A stretch of 64,000 nt of DNA from Caprimulgus europaeus (Eukaryota > Chordata > Aves > Caprimulgiformes > Caprimulgidae), in the NCBI GenBank assembly GCA_907165065.1, contig OU015539.1, positions 18,258,816 through 18,322,815 of the forward strand, given 5' to 3'. Shown here piece after piece: positions 25,567 through 38,600 of this stretch. Numbering within the stretch: position 1 is the stretch's first letter; each line of letters starts with the position of its first letter. The notes beneath the pieces were generated by a model, which saw nothing but the letters and a program-made list of their open reading frames with translations, was not told the DNA's origin and did not search any database. A program made the position numbers and the translations under genes.

Positions 25567-27007
25567 CACTGCTCTTTTTATTCTAAAAAACAAGCAGAGA
25601 TGAGTGCTTCCCCCCTCCACCATTTGCCCTCCATCCTGTATGCTGTGAATCCCCCCACGCTGTGGTCTCCAGCACACACGGAATGCGTTGCCAGCAGCCA
25701 ACCCACCAGCCGCGGTGGTGACCGAGAACCGCAACGCTGTTATAGAACAGGAAACTTCAATCCCAGTTGTGGTGCAATTATGTTAATAAGCTGCAAACAT
25801 AACTGCAACAACAAAAAAAATCTGCATTTTCTTTTTATTTAAATTGATTTAATTAGATTAAGGAAATAAAAAAACTGCACCTTGGTAAATTAAGTTTAAA
25901 AACTTTTAATTTTTCTTCTAGATTAAAAAAAAATCTCTTTTAAAACCTAGTTTTGTAAGGTAAACTTAGATTTCAGATGCTTGTTGTTTAAAACATATGT
26001 ATTGTTAAAAATATATAATTTGTTTGGTTTTGCTATCTATAGGTTATTACAATCCCAGTCTCTGCAAGCTCATGCACCTCCATTGCCCATACTCCTGTGG
26101 ACAATGGAGAAGTGTTTCTCCAGTAAGAAGTCTGTTTTTATAAGAGAACAAACATACTTAAAAAAAAAAAATAAGTGGAACAGCTGATTTTGGTGTTGCA
26201 CTCGCCACGTTCCCTTTGTGAACTGCACTGGGTGAGAATCCGAGTTCCTGGTTTTTCTGGTTCTTTAGTAAAGATGCAGTCTACTTCAACATACCACAGC
26301 TAATATTCCACTCATTCCTTCAGCAAACTTGAGAACAAAGCAGCTCATAAAAAGGCTAGACAGTCTGTTTGAGCTTCCTTCTGCCTCTTCATTTAAGAAG
26401 GCTGCTGCAGAAGCACACCAGCTCTGCGCAGCGAGACACTGTGCTGCATTCCTGCCTCACAGGTGTAAACCATTCCCTCCAGCCTCCCACTCAAGGGCCA
26501 AGTCCAGCTCCAGGGAACACTGTCCAAGGTCCACCTCTCAGGAAACATGTGGGGCTCTAGGTATAAGACTCCCAGTACCAGCTGAAACCCATTAACAGGC
26601 TGTGGTGACACCCCCTCCACCCTTTACCGGAGATCTCTGCCAACTCCACGTGGTCGTAATCCCTCTATTAGCAACCTCAGGGATTGCCAATGGGTGCTTT
26701 GTTTTGTTTCTTTTTTTTCATTATAATCTCCACCAAGGTTGCAGGCCTGCAAAAAGACCTGGCTTCAGTTTTCATGGGCACAAATATTCAACTTCTTTTC
26801 TAAAGTGATATTTAAACTTTGGCTCAAAGTGCAGGACCCAACGCTTGTAAAAGCATCCTACCCCTGTTCCAAGAAGGGCTCAGCGTTCTCGTTTCACCTC
26901 CAGCTATCCTGATCTCAGCCCTTGCACACCACTTCTGGCTTTAAGGTTCCACAGACTGGAAAAATGTCAGAGTTTCAGGGATGAGACTGGCCTCATCAAA
27001 AAGCCAG

Positions 27008-27655
27008 GTTCTTCACTCCATGTCCCTGAGCGCCTTGGCCAAATGCTGCTGCAATCTTGTCAGCCTTGGGGCCATCAGCACCTCCCTGGGGAGCCTGTGC
27101 CAGTGCTCCACCACCCTCTGCCTCAAGAACCTTTTCCTCATGGCCAACCTCACCCTCCCCTGCCACATCTTCCTGCCATGGCCTCTGCTCCTGGCGTTGG
27201 TGGCCAGAGAGAAGAGCTCAGCGCCTGCCCCTCCTCTGCCCCTGGGGAGGAAGTTCCAGACTGCCAGGAGATCTCCTCTCAGTCTCCTCTTCTCCAGGCT
27301 GAACAACCCCAGTGACTTCAGCCTCTCCCCACACCCTTCCCCTCTAAACCCTTCCCCAATGTTGTGTCCCTCCTCTGGACACTCTCCAGCAGCTTTAGAT
27401 CCTTTTTCTCCTGTGGTGCCCAAGCTGCCCCCAGTGCTGGAGCTGAGGCCGCCCCAGTGCAGAGCAGAGCGGGACGATCCCCTCCCTGGCCCGGCTCGCA
27501 GTGCAGGGCTGGGTGCACCCAGGACACAGGTGGCCTCTTGGCTGCCAGGACACACTGTTGGCTCATGTTCACCTTGCCCTGGACCAGAACCCCCAGGTCC
27601 CTCTCTGCAGGGCTGCTCTCCAGCCTCTCCTTCCCCAGTCTTACCATCCAGAAGG
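27008..27655 (-). mobile_element. CR1 LINE fragment
   Basis: Very similar to 9978-10649 but lacks the terminal tail. It starts CACTCCATGTCCCTGAGCGC and ends near CTTCCCCAGTCTTACC. A 239-residue open frame across it on the plus strand is antisense to the element and not a gene. Confidence 0.88.
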
Positions 27656-29509
27656 CTCTCTGGAGACCAAAAAATAAAGAAGACTTCTCTAAATAGCTAA
27701 AGATAAAATAAAATTTTGAAGGCCTGCATTACCTTAAGGTTAGGAAAAACCTACAGCGAGCTGTATCTTGATATAGTTCTACTTAGCACCATTTACAGAG
27801 AAAAAAACAAGTATCAGTAATTAATCCATGATGTGAGCTTCAACAGTGATACACCTCAACATTGTATCATGTAGCCTTCCAGATGTTAAATTTACCTAAT
27901 GCCTAATTTACCAGTAGCATTTTCCACTGAAGCAATGCTAGTGTCTTCATCATTGCTGATGGAACAATGTCAACAGGGAGCTGCAAGCCAAGGACCACCT
28001 AACAGACTTCTACTCTGACACAGACTGAACAAGCAGCATCAGTAATTTTCACTGTGATATTTAATTTCACCCATCTGAGTTTTGGAAAGAGGAATCTGAC
28101 TTGTATGTTCAGAAATAAAGAATAACTAGAGTCACACGTGTGTGTGAGCAGACACTTGGATGCTTTCCACTGATAAATGTATGTGAAGTGTGGCAGTCCC
28201 ATGTCACCTGGAGACAGACACAGGTATCAGACAAGGCAACTGAGGACCAGAGGTTTACTCCTAGAAAACAGGAAATATCTTGCCCTACAGCTCCTCTGTG
28301 TCCTTCCCCAGAGAGCCAAGAATTCTCAGAGTAGCTGTGCAGCATCCCTAACCCCTCAGAGGTACCAGTTTTTATCCTTCTGCAGATCCGGGCTCCAATT
28401 TAAACACCAGCAATGCAGTTTTGTTGTTTTTCAGATTCTGTGCTAACATGGCAATTTGTGGTCACTGCTCAGGAAGAGCTCAAGATGGGACCTGGTTAGT
28501 TGGCAGTCTCTGAGAGGGGCCAGCAGAGATGTGCTTCTTGTTTTGGGGAGAAGGGAAGAGGTGGGGGATGGTTTGCCTGGCTTTTTTGACTTCTGAGAGC
28601 CACAAGATCTTTCTCCTCTTTACCAAGCCACTTCTGACAAGACCAGGTTCTACATCACCTCCTCAACCAGAGGAAAAGGTGGAGTTGAGTGGAGAATTTG
28701 TGTCCCAGCAGAACTCAAGGGAGAGAAGCAAAGCAGAGACAGAGTGACAAATGCAAAAGTGGCCAACAAAAATAAGCCTACCAGTCCGGCTGCAGCAGAG
28801 AAGATAAAGACACAGACTACCATATGCTAAGCAGCAGCAGTTCTGTCTAGTTTGGAGACTAGTAGACCTACTAGACCTGCCTTTCAGAAGATGCCATCTC
28901 CTGAAGAACAGTCTGCATAACAGGACAAAGCAGGGCTGCTTCTGTGAAAATAGGTTATTGACCTGATGGGAAAGGTAAGGCCATCTTTAGCTGACAAGGA
29001 TGAAGATCGATATAACATGGAGCCTGCACGTACTCTGTAATGCTGGAGGGCTTCTGCTCCCTCAGACAGAGGACTGACACTCGAGTAGGCAGTGAGGTAA
29101 AGCACCACGTAGCTGCAGCAGGGAAATTATAATGTTTGTAATTCCTTTAAGGGTCTTCCATAAATTGGGATAAAACACATTTGAAACGTGCAACTCCTTC
29201 TTGTGCTTTGCAGGATGTCTGCATACATAGCTGCTAAGACCATGAACATGCTCTCAGATCTTGTAGCAGATCACAGATATCACCTGCCCATTACGTGGTA
29301 ACTGGGGGAAGTTTCTGGACTTGGTCTTCACTCATCAAAGAGGGAACAAAAATCCCAACTTCCTGGTGTACCAGTAGATCTGTTCCAGAATGATAATTGT
29401 TTACTGAAACAAGGTAGGTAGAAATAAAGGACAAAAGGGGAAGCATGTAACATACCTCCACATTCCTCATGTTTAAGAGGTGCATGGGAAAGCTGAGAAA
29501 GCAAGCCAT

Positions 29510-30412
29510 CCTCAGCAAATCTGCTGACAACACCACGCTGGGACGTTCGGTCAACATGCTGGAGGGACGGGACACCATCCAGAGGGACCTGGACAGGCTG
29601 GAGAGGTGGGACTGTGCAAACCTCATGGAGTTCAACAAGGCCAAGGGCAAGGTCCTGCACCTGGGTCAGGGCAACCCCAAGCACAGATCCAGGCTGGGCC
29701 ATGACTGGCTGGAGAGCAGCCCCGAGGAGAAGGACTTGGGGTGCTGGGGGAGGAGAAGCTCCACATGAGGCGGCACCGTGCGCTGGCAACACAGAGCCAA
29801 TAACCGTGTCCTGGGCTGCACCCAGAGCAGCGTGGGCAGCAGGGCCAGGGAGGGGATTCTGCCCCTCTGATCCGCTCTCCTGAGACCCCCCCTGCAGTGC
29901 TGCCTCCAGTGCTGGGGCCACCAACAGCACAAGGACATGGAGCTACTGGAGCCAGCCCAGAGGAGGCCACAAGGATGATGCCAGGGCTGGAGCAGCTCTG
30001 CTGTGAGGACAGGCTGAGAGAGTTGGGGCTGTTCAGCCTGGAGAAGAGAAGGCTCCGGGGAGACCTTCCAGTGGCCTCCCAGTACCTGAAGGAGCTCCAG
30101 GAAGGCTGGGGAGGGACTTTGGCCAAGGGCAGGGAGTGACAGAACAAGGGGTGATGGCTTGAAAGTGTCAGAGGGGAGATGGAGCTGAGATGTGAGGAAG
30201 AAATTCTTTGGTGTGAGGGTGGTGAGACCCTGTCCCAGGTTGGGCAGAGAAGCTGTGGCTGCTCCTCCCTGGAAGTGTTCTCGGCCAGGTTGGATGAGGC
30301 TTTGAGCAACCTGGTCTAGTGGAAGGTGTCCCTGCTGCTGGCAGGGGGGTTGGGACTGGATGAGCTTTAAGGTCCCTTCCAACCCAAACCAGTCTGGGAT
30401 TCTGTGATTCTA
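29510..30412 (+). mobile_element. CR1 LINE fragment, about 0.9 kb
   Basis: Starts in ORF2 with TGACAACACCACGCTGGGAC, passes GAGTTCAACAAGGCCAAGGG and CACAAGGACATGGAGCTACT, and ends with TTCTGTGATTCTA. It is one of the longest CR1 copies in the window, with broken reading frames. Confidence 0.9.
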
Positions 30413-31374
30413 AAAGAATGACCTCTGCTTTGTTTTGATACAGAACTTGACTAGGTCAACACAGGTTCTATCATCTAAATTAAAGAATGGGAACAACTTC
30501 TTCAAGAACAGGATTAAACAAATTCCCTTCTCAGAACGGAAACGGGAGGAAAGTCCAGAACAGAGTCAGGACACAGCCAACATTCACCGTTTGATAAAGA
30601 ACCCTGCAAACAAGAACTAAATCACTAAGTGCACCTGCAGTGGTAACACTCAGCACTTTCTCCAAATATCATCCCTCCTTCGGATTCTACAACTTTCTGG
30701 AGACTCACAAACCTCCTGTTGTACTCCACATGTGGAAGAAACAGGATGCTAGAGTGGGAAGACTTCTTCCTTTTTTCCTGCCACCGGCCACCTGCAAGAC
30801 TGAACTCGTCTCTTCATTTCAGCGCCGCTGTTTCTCCCTCTCCCCTTTCCTTTTGTCTGTTTTGCTTTGGGGCTTGGTGGGTGGCTGCTCGGGTGTTGTG
30901 GTGTTGCAGGGCTTTTTGGTTTGGGTTTTTTTTTTAACTTGTATTTGTCAATTTACTTAAATCTTCATCTCCCAAGAGACACTGACTGGGAATCCTGGCT
31001 TACATTCTAATATAAATGTTGCAAGTGTTCTGGGTTTCAGAGGAGTTTAAAAAATGCAACAGGAATCCCTGAAAGGCTTAAACCAAAGAAGCAAAAGGTA
31101 AGTTAGCAAAAGTAATTTTAAGTCCCCATTTTTAAGTAGATCTTCAGGGAGAAGAGCTGTTTCATGCACAGAGCTGCACTGCCTGGGGCAATGGGACCAC
31201 CTCATCACGGGGGTTTCACAGTGGAACAGCCACACGCTGTGCCTCCAGCTGCCACTGGCGTCAGGAAGAGTCCGAGTCTTCATCAGGAATCAAAAATCAT
31301 CTTCACTTTGTCCCTATCAGGAACTTCCTCACGAGAGCACACCTTGAGTAAGGGCTGAGAAAGCCTTTCAGAAT

Positions 31375-31479
31375 CTGGCTACACACAGGCACACGCATGC
31401 ACACACACACAGACAGGTCCATCCGTGCACACCTGTCTGTACCCGTGTGCGTGTGAGCGCGTGTGCGCGCGTGTGCGCC
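31375..31479. repeat. CA/TG/CG alternating repeat with an inverted-repeat core
   Basis: A CA-rich left part (31381-31410) is followed by the arms ACAGACAGGT (31409-31418) and ACCTGTCTGT (31431-31440), separated by 12 bases. A TG/CG alternating purine-pyrimidine run follows (31444-31477). It can in principle form a hairpin and Z-DNA. Confidence 0.85.
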
Positions 31480-32000
31480 TGTTCCTGATGTTTTCAGAAA
31501 TCCTGTTTCCTGTTGGAAGACTTAAAGACGTGAACAAGCCACCCATGGACAAACCAGTTACATATTCTTTACTTCTCAAGCCAAATTTTCCTGGTGATAT
31601 ATAATGAGATTTTACATACTTTGTGCCTCACTGACTAATGAGATCAATGCAGGCGACTCCCCCTGTCCCTCCCTTTCTGCAGCAGGGACTTTCATCGCCT
31701 GTAGCTACACAACTGTGGCTGCTTTTGCCAAGTTCTTGGAGATAACTGCAAACGGCTTCATCTGAACTCCGCACCGCTGCGCGTCAGCGTGGAGGAGGGG
31801 AGGCTCTGTATTTTAATCCATACTGTGCTTGCTTTGATGTTGTTTGTAATGAGGAGTATGTTTTTATTTATACATATCAGAGCTGTTAGAGGAATCTGGG
31901 CTTCCCAAAGGATTAGATTTCCACTATCAAACAAACCTAGTGTATACTTAGAAGAAGGGGGAGGCTAACTAGAGGTCAACTTTCCGCTCACCAACTGAGT

Positions 32001-32050
32001 GAGCTTCGTCCACAGTTCCTTCTGTGCTGAGCTTCGTCCACAGTTCTTTC
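32001..32050. repeat. 28-bp tandem duplication
   Basis: GAGCTTCGTCCACAGTTC occurs at 32001 and 32029, giving a 28-bp period. Confidence 0.85.
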
Positions 32051-32251
32051 CAGCCACGAATCCAAACACTTTGTACAGAAAAGCTATCAGTTACCCCCAC
32101 CTTGCATGGAAGGAAACTGAGTCAGGACCCTGTCACACGCGGCTGCAGGTCACACAGAGAGTTAATGAAGCATTAGTAGAGTCGCAGGAGCCACTGCTGC
32201 CTCCAGACTGACACGGCCACCCACGTGTTTTGAAAAAACTCTCAGGAAGTA

Positions 32252-32702
32252 TGAGAAAGACATGGACCTGTTGGAGCAGGTCCAGAAGAGGCCACAAAAA
32301 TGATCTGAGGGCTGGAGCAGCTCTGCTGTGAGGACAGGCTGAGAGAGTTGGGGCTGTTCAGCCTGGAGAAGGCTCCGGGGAGACCTTCCAGTGGCCTCCC
32401 AGTACCTGAAGGGGCTCCAGGAAGGTGGGGAGGGACTTTTTAGCAGGGTCTGTAGTGATAGGACAAGGGATTTAACTAAAAGAGGAGGGATTGAGACTAG
32501 ATATAAAGAAGATATCTTTTACAGTGAAACCCTGGCCCAGGTTGCCCAGAGAGGTGGCAGAAGCCCCATCCCTGGAGACATTCAAGGTCAGGTTGGACGG
32601 GGCTCTGAGCAACCTGCTCTGGTTGAAGATGTCCCTGCTCACTGCAGGGGGTTGGACTGGATGGGCTTGAAAGGTCCCTTCCCACCCAAACTGTGATTCT
32701 AG
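32252..32702 (+). mobile_element. CR1 LINE 3' fragment
   Basis: Starts ATGAGAAAGACATGGACCTG, contains CTGAGAGAGTTGGGGCTGTT and ends AACTGTGATTCTAGG. It is antisense to LRP5. Confidence 0.88.
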
Positions 32703-33650
32703 GAAATAAGGACCCATGTTTCCTACCCCTGACACATAGTGCTCAGAAGGGCAGAAAGAACAAAGCTGAGGGGGAGGTTTGGCTGAAGACGTTTTTAAAA
32801 GGAATACCAAAAGTGTACCCAGGGTGTTATGTATGGCTCCTCTGCTTCCTCCTGCTTCCCAACGCTGAGACCACAAACTACAGCACTACTTTTTTTCCTG
32901 TTCAGAAGCTCAAAGTACCTGTACAAATTACAATAGACCCTTGAAATTAGGCATTTATTCCAGAGCCAAGAATGAAACTGCACCTCTACAATACAGAAAA
33001 ATTATATCTCATTGTTAATCACCAAGGTTACCTGATGCCCAAGATGGAGACGATGGTTTTGAGGAAAAAACCCCTGTCATTAAATGAAGTTCCTAGCACA
33101 GCACACTTTCATGTAAATTAAAGCCTGACTGAGTACCAGGTCTCACTGCATGAAAGAATGGAAAATAAATCTGTCTCGCCAAAGTGAGTTTTGCCCCTAG
33201 TTGTCATTCTCAGAGTGCTGCAGGGGCCTTTAGCATTTCAGTTTCACAAATTCTTCTCAGCCTCATTCAAATTCAATTTTAACATGGGGATCTTTCAAAA
33301 TTACAATATCTGACCACTTGCAATGGGAGAAGAAGTTTTCAGAGTATTTTGTGGACCCTCTAGAGCTTACTTTTCAGAATGAAACTTCTGCTTGGGGTAT
33401 ATCATTGTCTCTTCATATTTATTCAATATTTTGTTTTGACCAATTTAATTGTATATGATCGTTATAGTATTCTGATGGGAACAAATGATGAGGGTGAAAA
33501 TGGAGGGAAAGGAGAGTGACAGTGTTACAACACTCTGGATCTGGCAGAAAAGGCACTTTTACAGACCTTGCAGCATCTTCTGAAAACAGCCACATCGACT
33601 GCAGAACTACAGAAATAAGAGGGCTCAGAGTTAATGCAGGGAGAATCGTT

Positions 33651-33900
33651 TCCAGAGGCCATGGCAGGAAGATGTGGCAGGGGAGGGGGAGGTTGGCCAT
33701 GAGGAAAAGGTTCTTGAGGCAGAGGGTGGTGGAGCACTGGCACAGGCTCCCCAGGGAGGTGCTCCTGGCCCCAGGCCTGACAAGATTCCAGCAGCATTTG
33801 GCCAAGGCCCTCAGGGACATGGTGTGAGTGTTGGGCTTGTCCTGTGCAGGGACAGGAGTTGGACTGATGATCCTGGTGGGTCCCTTCCCACTCACAACAT
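33651..33900 (+). mobile_element. CR1 LINE 3' fragment
   Basis: Starts TCCAGAGGCCATGGCAGGAA and ends TCCCACTCACAACAT. It belongs to the same subfamily as the copy at 16536-16757. Confidence 0.87.
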
Positions 33901-34281
33901 TTGAAGATTTTGATATTTTTCTGAAATGGGATGCTCCTGGCTGCCAGAACCACACTCTTCACTCAGAGTGTGACAGAACTGCAGTTTTTCTCAGGTTCAG
34001 CACGTAGCACAGACTCTAAGTGCTCTTAGACACTAAGAAACCTGCTGCCATCACTCACGCATTTAAGGAATGCAAATTCTATCTGAATGCAGCTAGACAG
34101 GACTAAACTGTATCATTCTCCTATGACCCAAGTGACCAAAATGAGGTGTCACTGTGACCCACTGGAGCAGGGGGTAAAGGACAGATGGACACCCACCCAG
34201 CCTGGCATGCCTGGCACTGCCAGAACCCCAGCTGAGCACACAGGGACTCACCTGCTACAGAGAACATCTTAAGGCCATGTC

Positions 34282-34566
34282 CCACAGAATCCCAGCATTG
34301 CCTCGACTGGAAAAGCCCTTTGAGCTCATCAAATCCAACCATGAACCCAACACTGACCAGTCCCCACTGACCCATGTCCCTCAGCACTGTGTCTACACGA
34401 CTCTTCAATCCCTCCAGGGATGGGGACTCCACCACTGCCCTGGGCAACCCCTTCCAATGCCTCAGAACCCTTTCAGCAAAGAAATTCTTCCTCACATCCC
34501 ATCTCAACTGCCCTGGGCACAACTGGAGCCCATTTCCTCTTGTCCTGTCCCTTGGTCCTTGGTTGA
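34282..34566 (-). mobile_element. CR1 LINE 3' fragment
   Basis: Starts at the tail with CACAGAATCCCAGCATTGCC and is cut after CCCTTGGTCCTTGGTTGA. It is highly similar to 22821-23100 and 41155-41450. Confidence 0.88.
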
Positions 34567-35429
34567 TCAGTGACATGCCCGAGCTCTGAGTTCCAAGCTC
34601 ACCGTCAGCAAGGTGACAACTCAGGTCACAGGGATGCTGCAAAGACTCTGTGCCAGCAGAAGTATGGACACATGGGGGACATCTCCCCCTGAGTTTATTG
34701 AACAAGGCTAAAAACCAGAGAGATTAATCTAAAGAGACCAAAACAATTTTCTACTCTAAGCTCCTGGGCTGAGATAAGAGAACGGCATTTCCAGCAACTG
34801 CTCCGTGCCTCTCGCGGCAGCGAGCGCTGCTCTTCAGCCCGAGGACATGGGAGGAGGCAGCCACCGTGACTACGAAAATACCAGTTTCCTGTTTAAATTT
34901 AGGACTGTATTTAGACTTGATGGCTTATCATCTGAGAGGTTCCTCTGGATAGAGGGAAGGTAGGTTTGTTTGTATTAGTGATAAGGTAGTTTCCTGACTG
35001 GGATCACAGTCTTTATATTTGTCAATTTTATGGCCATTGTGAGTAAAAAAACAACTAATTTACTCAAACATTTGGTGAATTTGTTCAGTACATCCAACCC
35101 TAATTCTTTTTTTTAAAAAATGGCCATTTCCACATGAAAAGTATTTCAAATTTTAGGAACACTTGGACTATACAGCTGTTACATAGTAAATTACTAGATA
35201 CTCAAAGGAAGTTTCTCTCAAAAAGAAAGCTGAAGCTGGTTTGATCAGAAACAGGAGACTTCCCATGACCTTCTACTGCCTGTATGTTAATGTTGATGTG
35301 TGAGTTCCAACTGTACATTCAACACAAGAGCCTTTGACCTCCCCCCTGACCGTGAATAGCTGGCACTGCCCACTCAGATGGTTCTCTAAGGAACTTGCAA
35401 AAGCAGCTGCAACACAGAGGATAAAATTC

Positions 35430-35618
35430 CTGAGTATGAGGGTGCCAGAGCCCTGGGCCAGGCTGCCCAGAGAGGCTGTGGAGTCTCCTTCTCTGGAGAG
35501 ATTCAAACCCACCTGGACACCATCGTGTGCAACCTGCTGGAGATGGACCTGCTCTGGCAGGGGGGTTGGACTGGGTGATCTCCTGAGGTCCCTTCCAACC
35601 CCACCAGGCTGTGATTCT
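35430..35618 (+). mobile_element. CR1 LINE 3' fragment
   Basis: Contains CCTGGGCCAGGCTGCCCAGA, a CACCTGGACACCATCGTGTG phrase and ends GGCTGTGATTCT. The inverse orientation of the same subfamily occurs at 46825 and 63367. Confidence 0.87.
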
Positions 35619-38600
35619 CTTCTGACAACAGATCTGGGTAGTTGTATTATTTCCAGTGAGTATGAATCTGCACCAGCAAATCCAGAGTTTGGGAACAGTG
35701 ACACAGTGAGAACAGGGAACAGGCAGATGATCCTAGGCTGCAGTATGATGACACCATTTATCAGTGGAGAGCAGAGAACTATTTTTGCCAAAATGAAACA
35801 CAACTGCCTGGCCTTCCAAAGGAAAAAAAATCCCCCCCCTAAAGTCACCAACTTATTAAGTGGTTTCAAACAGATTTCAATCTCAAAACCATTTAAGAAA
35901 ATGGGTTCCATTTAAATCCACACACATTCCTCCACTGTGAGCTCTCTCTAGCTGCACTGAGGAGGACTCAGCAGCATGCCACAGGCAAAGTGGGTGACAC
36001 CAGTACTGCCACAGAGACGCAGGGCTCCCAGTTCTGTACCATGGTAAGAGGAGGGGATCGTGTGTCAGGCTGCACAGCAAGTTCTGAAGAAGATTCTAGA
36101 GACTATTCCTTCCTAGCTCCAGTTCCCTCTGACCCTGCACATACACAGAAGGCACACCAAGGACCAAGAAAGGATTTTCTTCATCACCTCAGACCACTGA
36201 TTCCGTGTTACTCCTCCAGATACGGCCAAGGTAACGAGGTCTCCTCAGACATACAGGAGACACAGAAATGTCCTGACTCCTCCTCACAGCTGGAGTCCTG
36301 TGAGAGTTAACCATAACGCTACCTCCTTGCAAGGTTAGACTGAAGAAAAGTAAAGCAAAGAAAAAATAAAGGAACATACAGAAGAATCCAGTAGAAGCAG
36401 TATTAAAGTAAAAGCAATGGTTTATTTCTATCTTCTATCACTGGAAAAGGCAGTTACATAGCTATTATTGTGCACAGAGAGCAAAGAATTTGGATGAGAT
36501 CTAAACATCCACTGCTTCTGGGTGTCTAACTTGACTTCTTTGAATAAAAGTACACCAGTTTCACAGAGTAAATAGGACAAGTCAGTGAGCCTTCCTCTGG
36601 GCAGAGCATGATCCAGAGCAGAATGAGCAGATCTTCAGTATTTTATTTTTCACTCTGCTGAAATTTTTACTCTCTGGTGAACTTATTTTAAAGGCTGAAG
36701 AAGCAATTATTACATCCTTTCTAAGTATTTGTTGCCTTAAACACTGAACTATCTGAAAACTTCAGAAACATGAATTTTTATAAGAAAACTTGGCAATAAT
36801 TTGTCACCTCCATTTTACAGATAACTTCCTAAAGTACAGAGGATATTAAGGGCTTGGTTGTGTTTGCTGAACACAGGTGTTTGGAGGAATCCAAGGATAT
36901 CCAAGACATCCACGTTAGGGTGAAAAAACCCCCCATATGCCTGTCTGGGCTCGTGTTCCAGGTCTCGGATGACGGGACCCTACACACACATTCCTCTGTC
37001 GTTTCACTCCTCCTGCCCTCAGGATGCCAGGAAAAGGCTGGTTGCTCCAGCTGATGAAACAGGGCACATCCACACCAGAAAGCACCTTACTGCAAGGCAC
37101 CAGCGATGTTTTCTGTCTGTTTATCACACACACCTCAGCAGCCCCGGTTCACTGGAGGTAAAAAGCAGCCCAGTGTGTTTGCACAACGGCTCACGAGAGG
37201 CTCTGAGGGAAGGGGAAGAGGCGACAGGAATATCTACAGGGCTGCAAAGGCAACAGGACAGCAGGGGCCCAGCAGAGGTGAGGGCAGCCACCCAACAAAG
37301 GTGACAAGGAAAACAAGACACCCCAGACAGAAACCAGCACGCAGGCAAATGTACAATGACAAGGATAATCAAGATGTTCCAATAGGCAGGATTAAGAAAA
37401 GGAAATTACCAACTCAAACACGTTTCTCTATAAAGCTTGTTGTTCATGTGTCCAGCTATGAAAAAAAGTGACACTGACAGTCAGCTTTAAACTGAGAAAA
37501 TCACAATTTAGAAAACTACAAAGAAATTCAATATTATGGAATACAATATTAAATATTATATGATAATGTTTAATAATTAGAATAGTAAATATTTAATATT
37601 ATAGAATATAGAATATGATACTCTTTTCTCCTTAGACTGCTTGGCAACCTCTTGAAATCTGCTTTCCTGGTCTTGCTGAAGAGCACGTCTTCTTCTGCTT
37701 TTTCTCCCCTTTTTATTAGAAATATGAACAGCAACCACGTCTCACCTCCTTTCTTTCCTGTCTGTACGCTGTTACTCCCATTTCTCCATTAGCACCAATG
37801 CAAACACCACTGCAAACCACGCTCAGGCTGAGCTTTAAAAAATTGAGGTGGGTATTGGTCAACCTTTTAATTCCTCTGTTAAACAAACAAACAAAAAACC
37901 CCACAACCCACACAACCAGGAATCCATCAGTAACGGCAAGAACAATGCAAGGAATCTACAGACCCATTCTTTAAAGACTCTGAGCAGGGAAAGCAGACCC
38001 GGTGAAGAAGGCTGCCCTGGCGAGGTTTTTGAAGGCAGAAAAAAACAGTGAAACAAAAGGTCTGAGGAGAAAATTAGAAGCAGCTTTCAAAATAACCCCA
38101 CACAAAACACCACTGTTAGGAGGGGAAAAAAGGGAAGGGGGGAATAAAAAGGGAGATGGGAAAAAGAAAAAAGGATAAAATAGAATTTTAAAAAGGGAAA
38201 AAAGAGAAGCCAATCCAGGATCTTTAACACTGCCAACTCCCAAACCCATCAAACCTTTTCCTCCCCTCTACTATGTTCCTTTCTTTAATAGTACAGACCT
38301 TCTGAAAAGGGGAGGCAGAAGAAAAATGACTGCACTAATTCTGCATAACTGCACAACACCGGAGATTTATGAGCATTTCTTAACAGCCAGATCAGCCAAA
38401 CAAACTGTCTGCAGAGCGGCAGCAGTAAGCTGCTGGGGTTCTGCTGTCAGCAGCATCACAGGGGTGTCGGGAGAATCCAATCCTTTATTATAAAAATCAA
38501 TCACAATTCCCGTTCTGTTCATCAACCCTTAAAAAACCAAAACCAACAAAAAACCAAAAAGCAAACCTGAGTGCTGCTAATTTACCCTTCTCACTGCAGA

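Noticed and set aside
26981-27700. 239-codon open frame on plus
   Set aside because: It is antisense to a CR1 LINE fragment and recurs over other CR1 copies (10004-10660, 47806-48468).
29632-30382. Two overlapping minus frames of 225 and 238 codons
   Set aside because: They are the antisense of a plus-strand CR1 copy.
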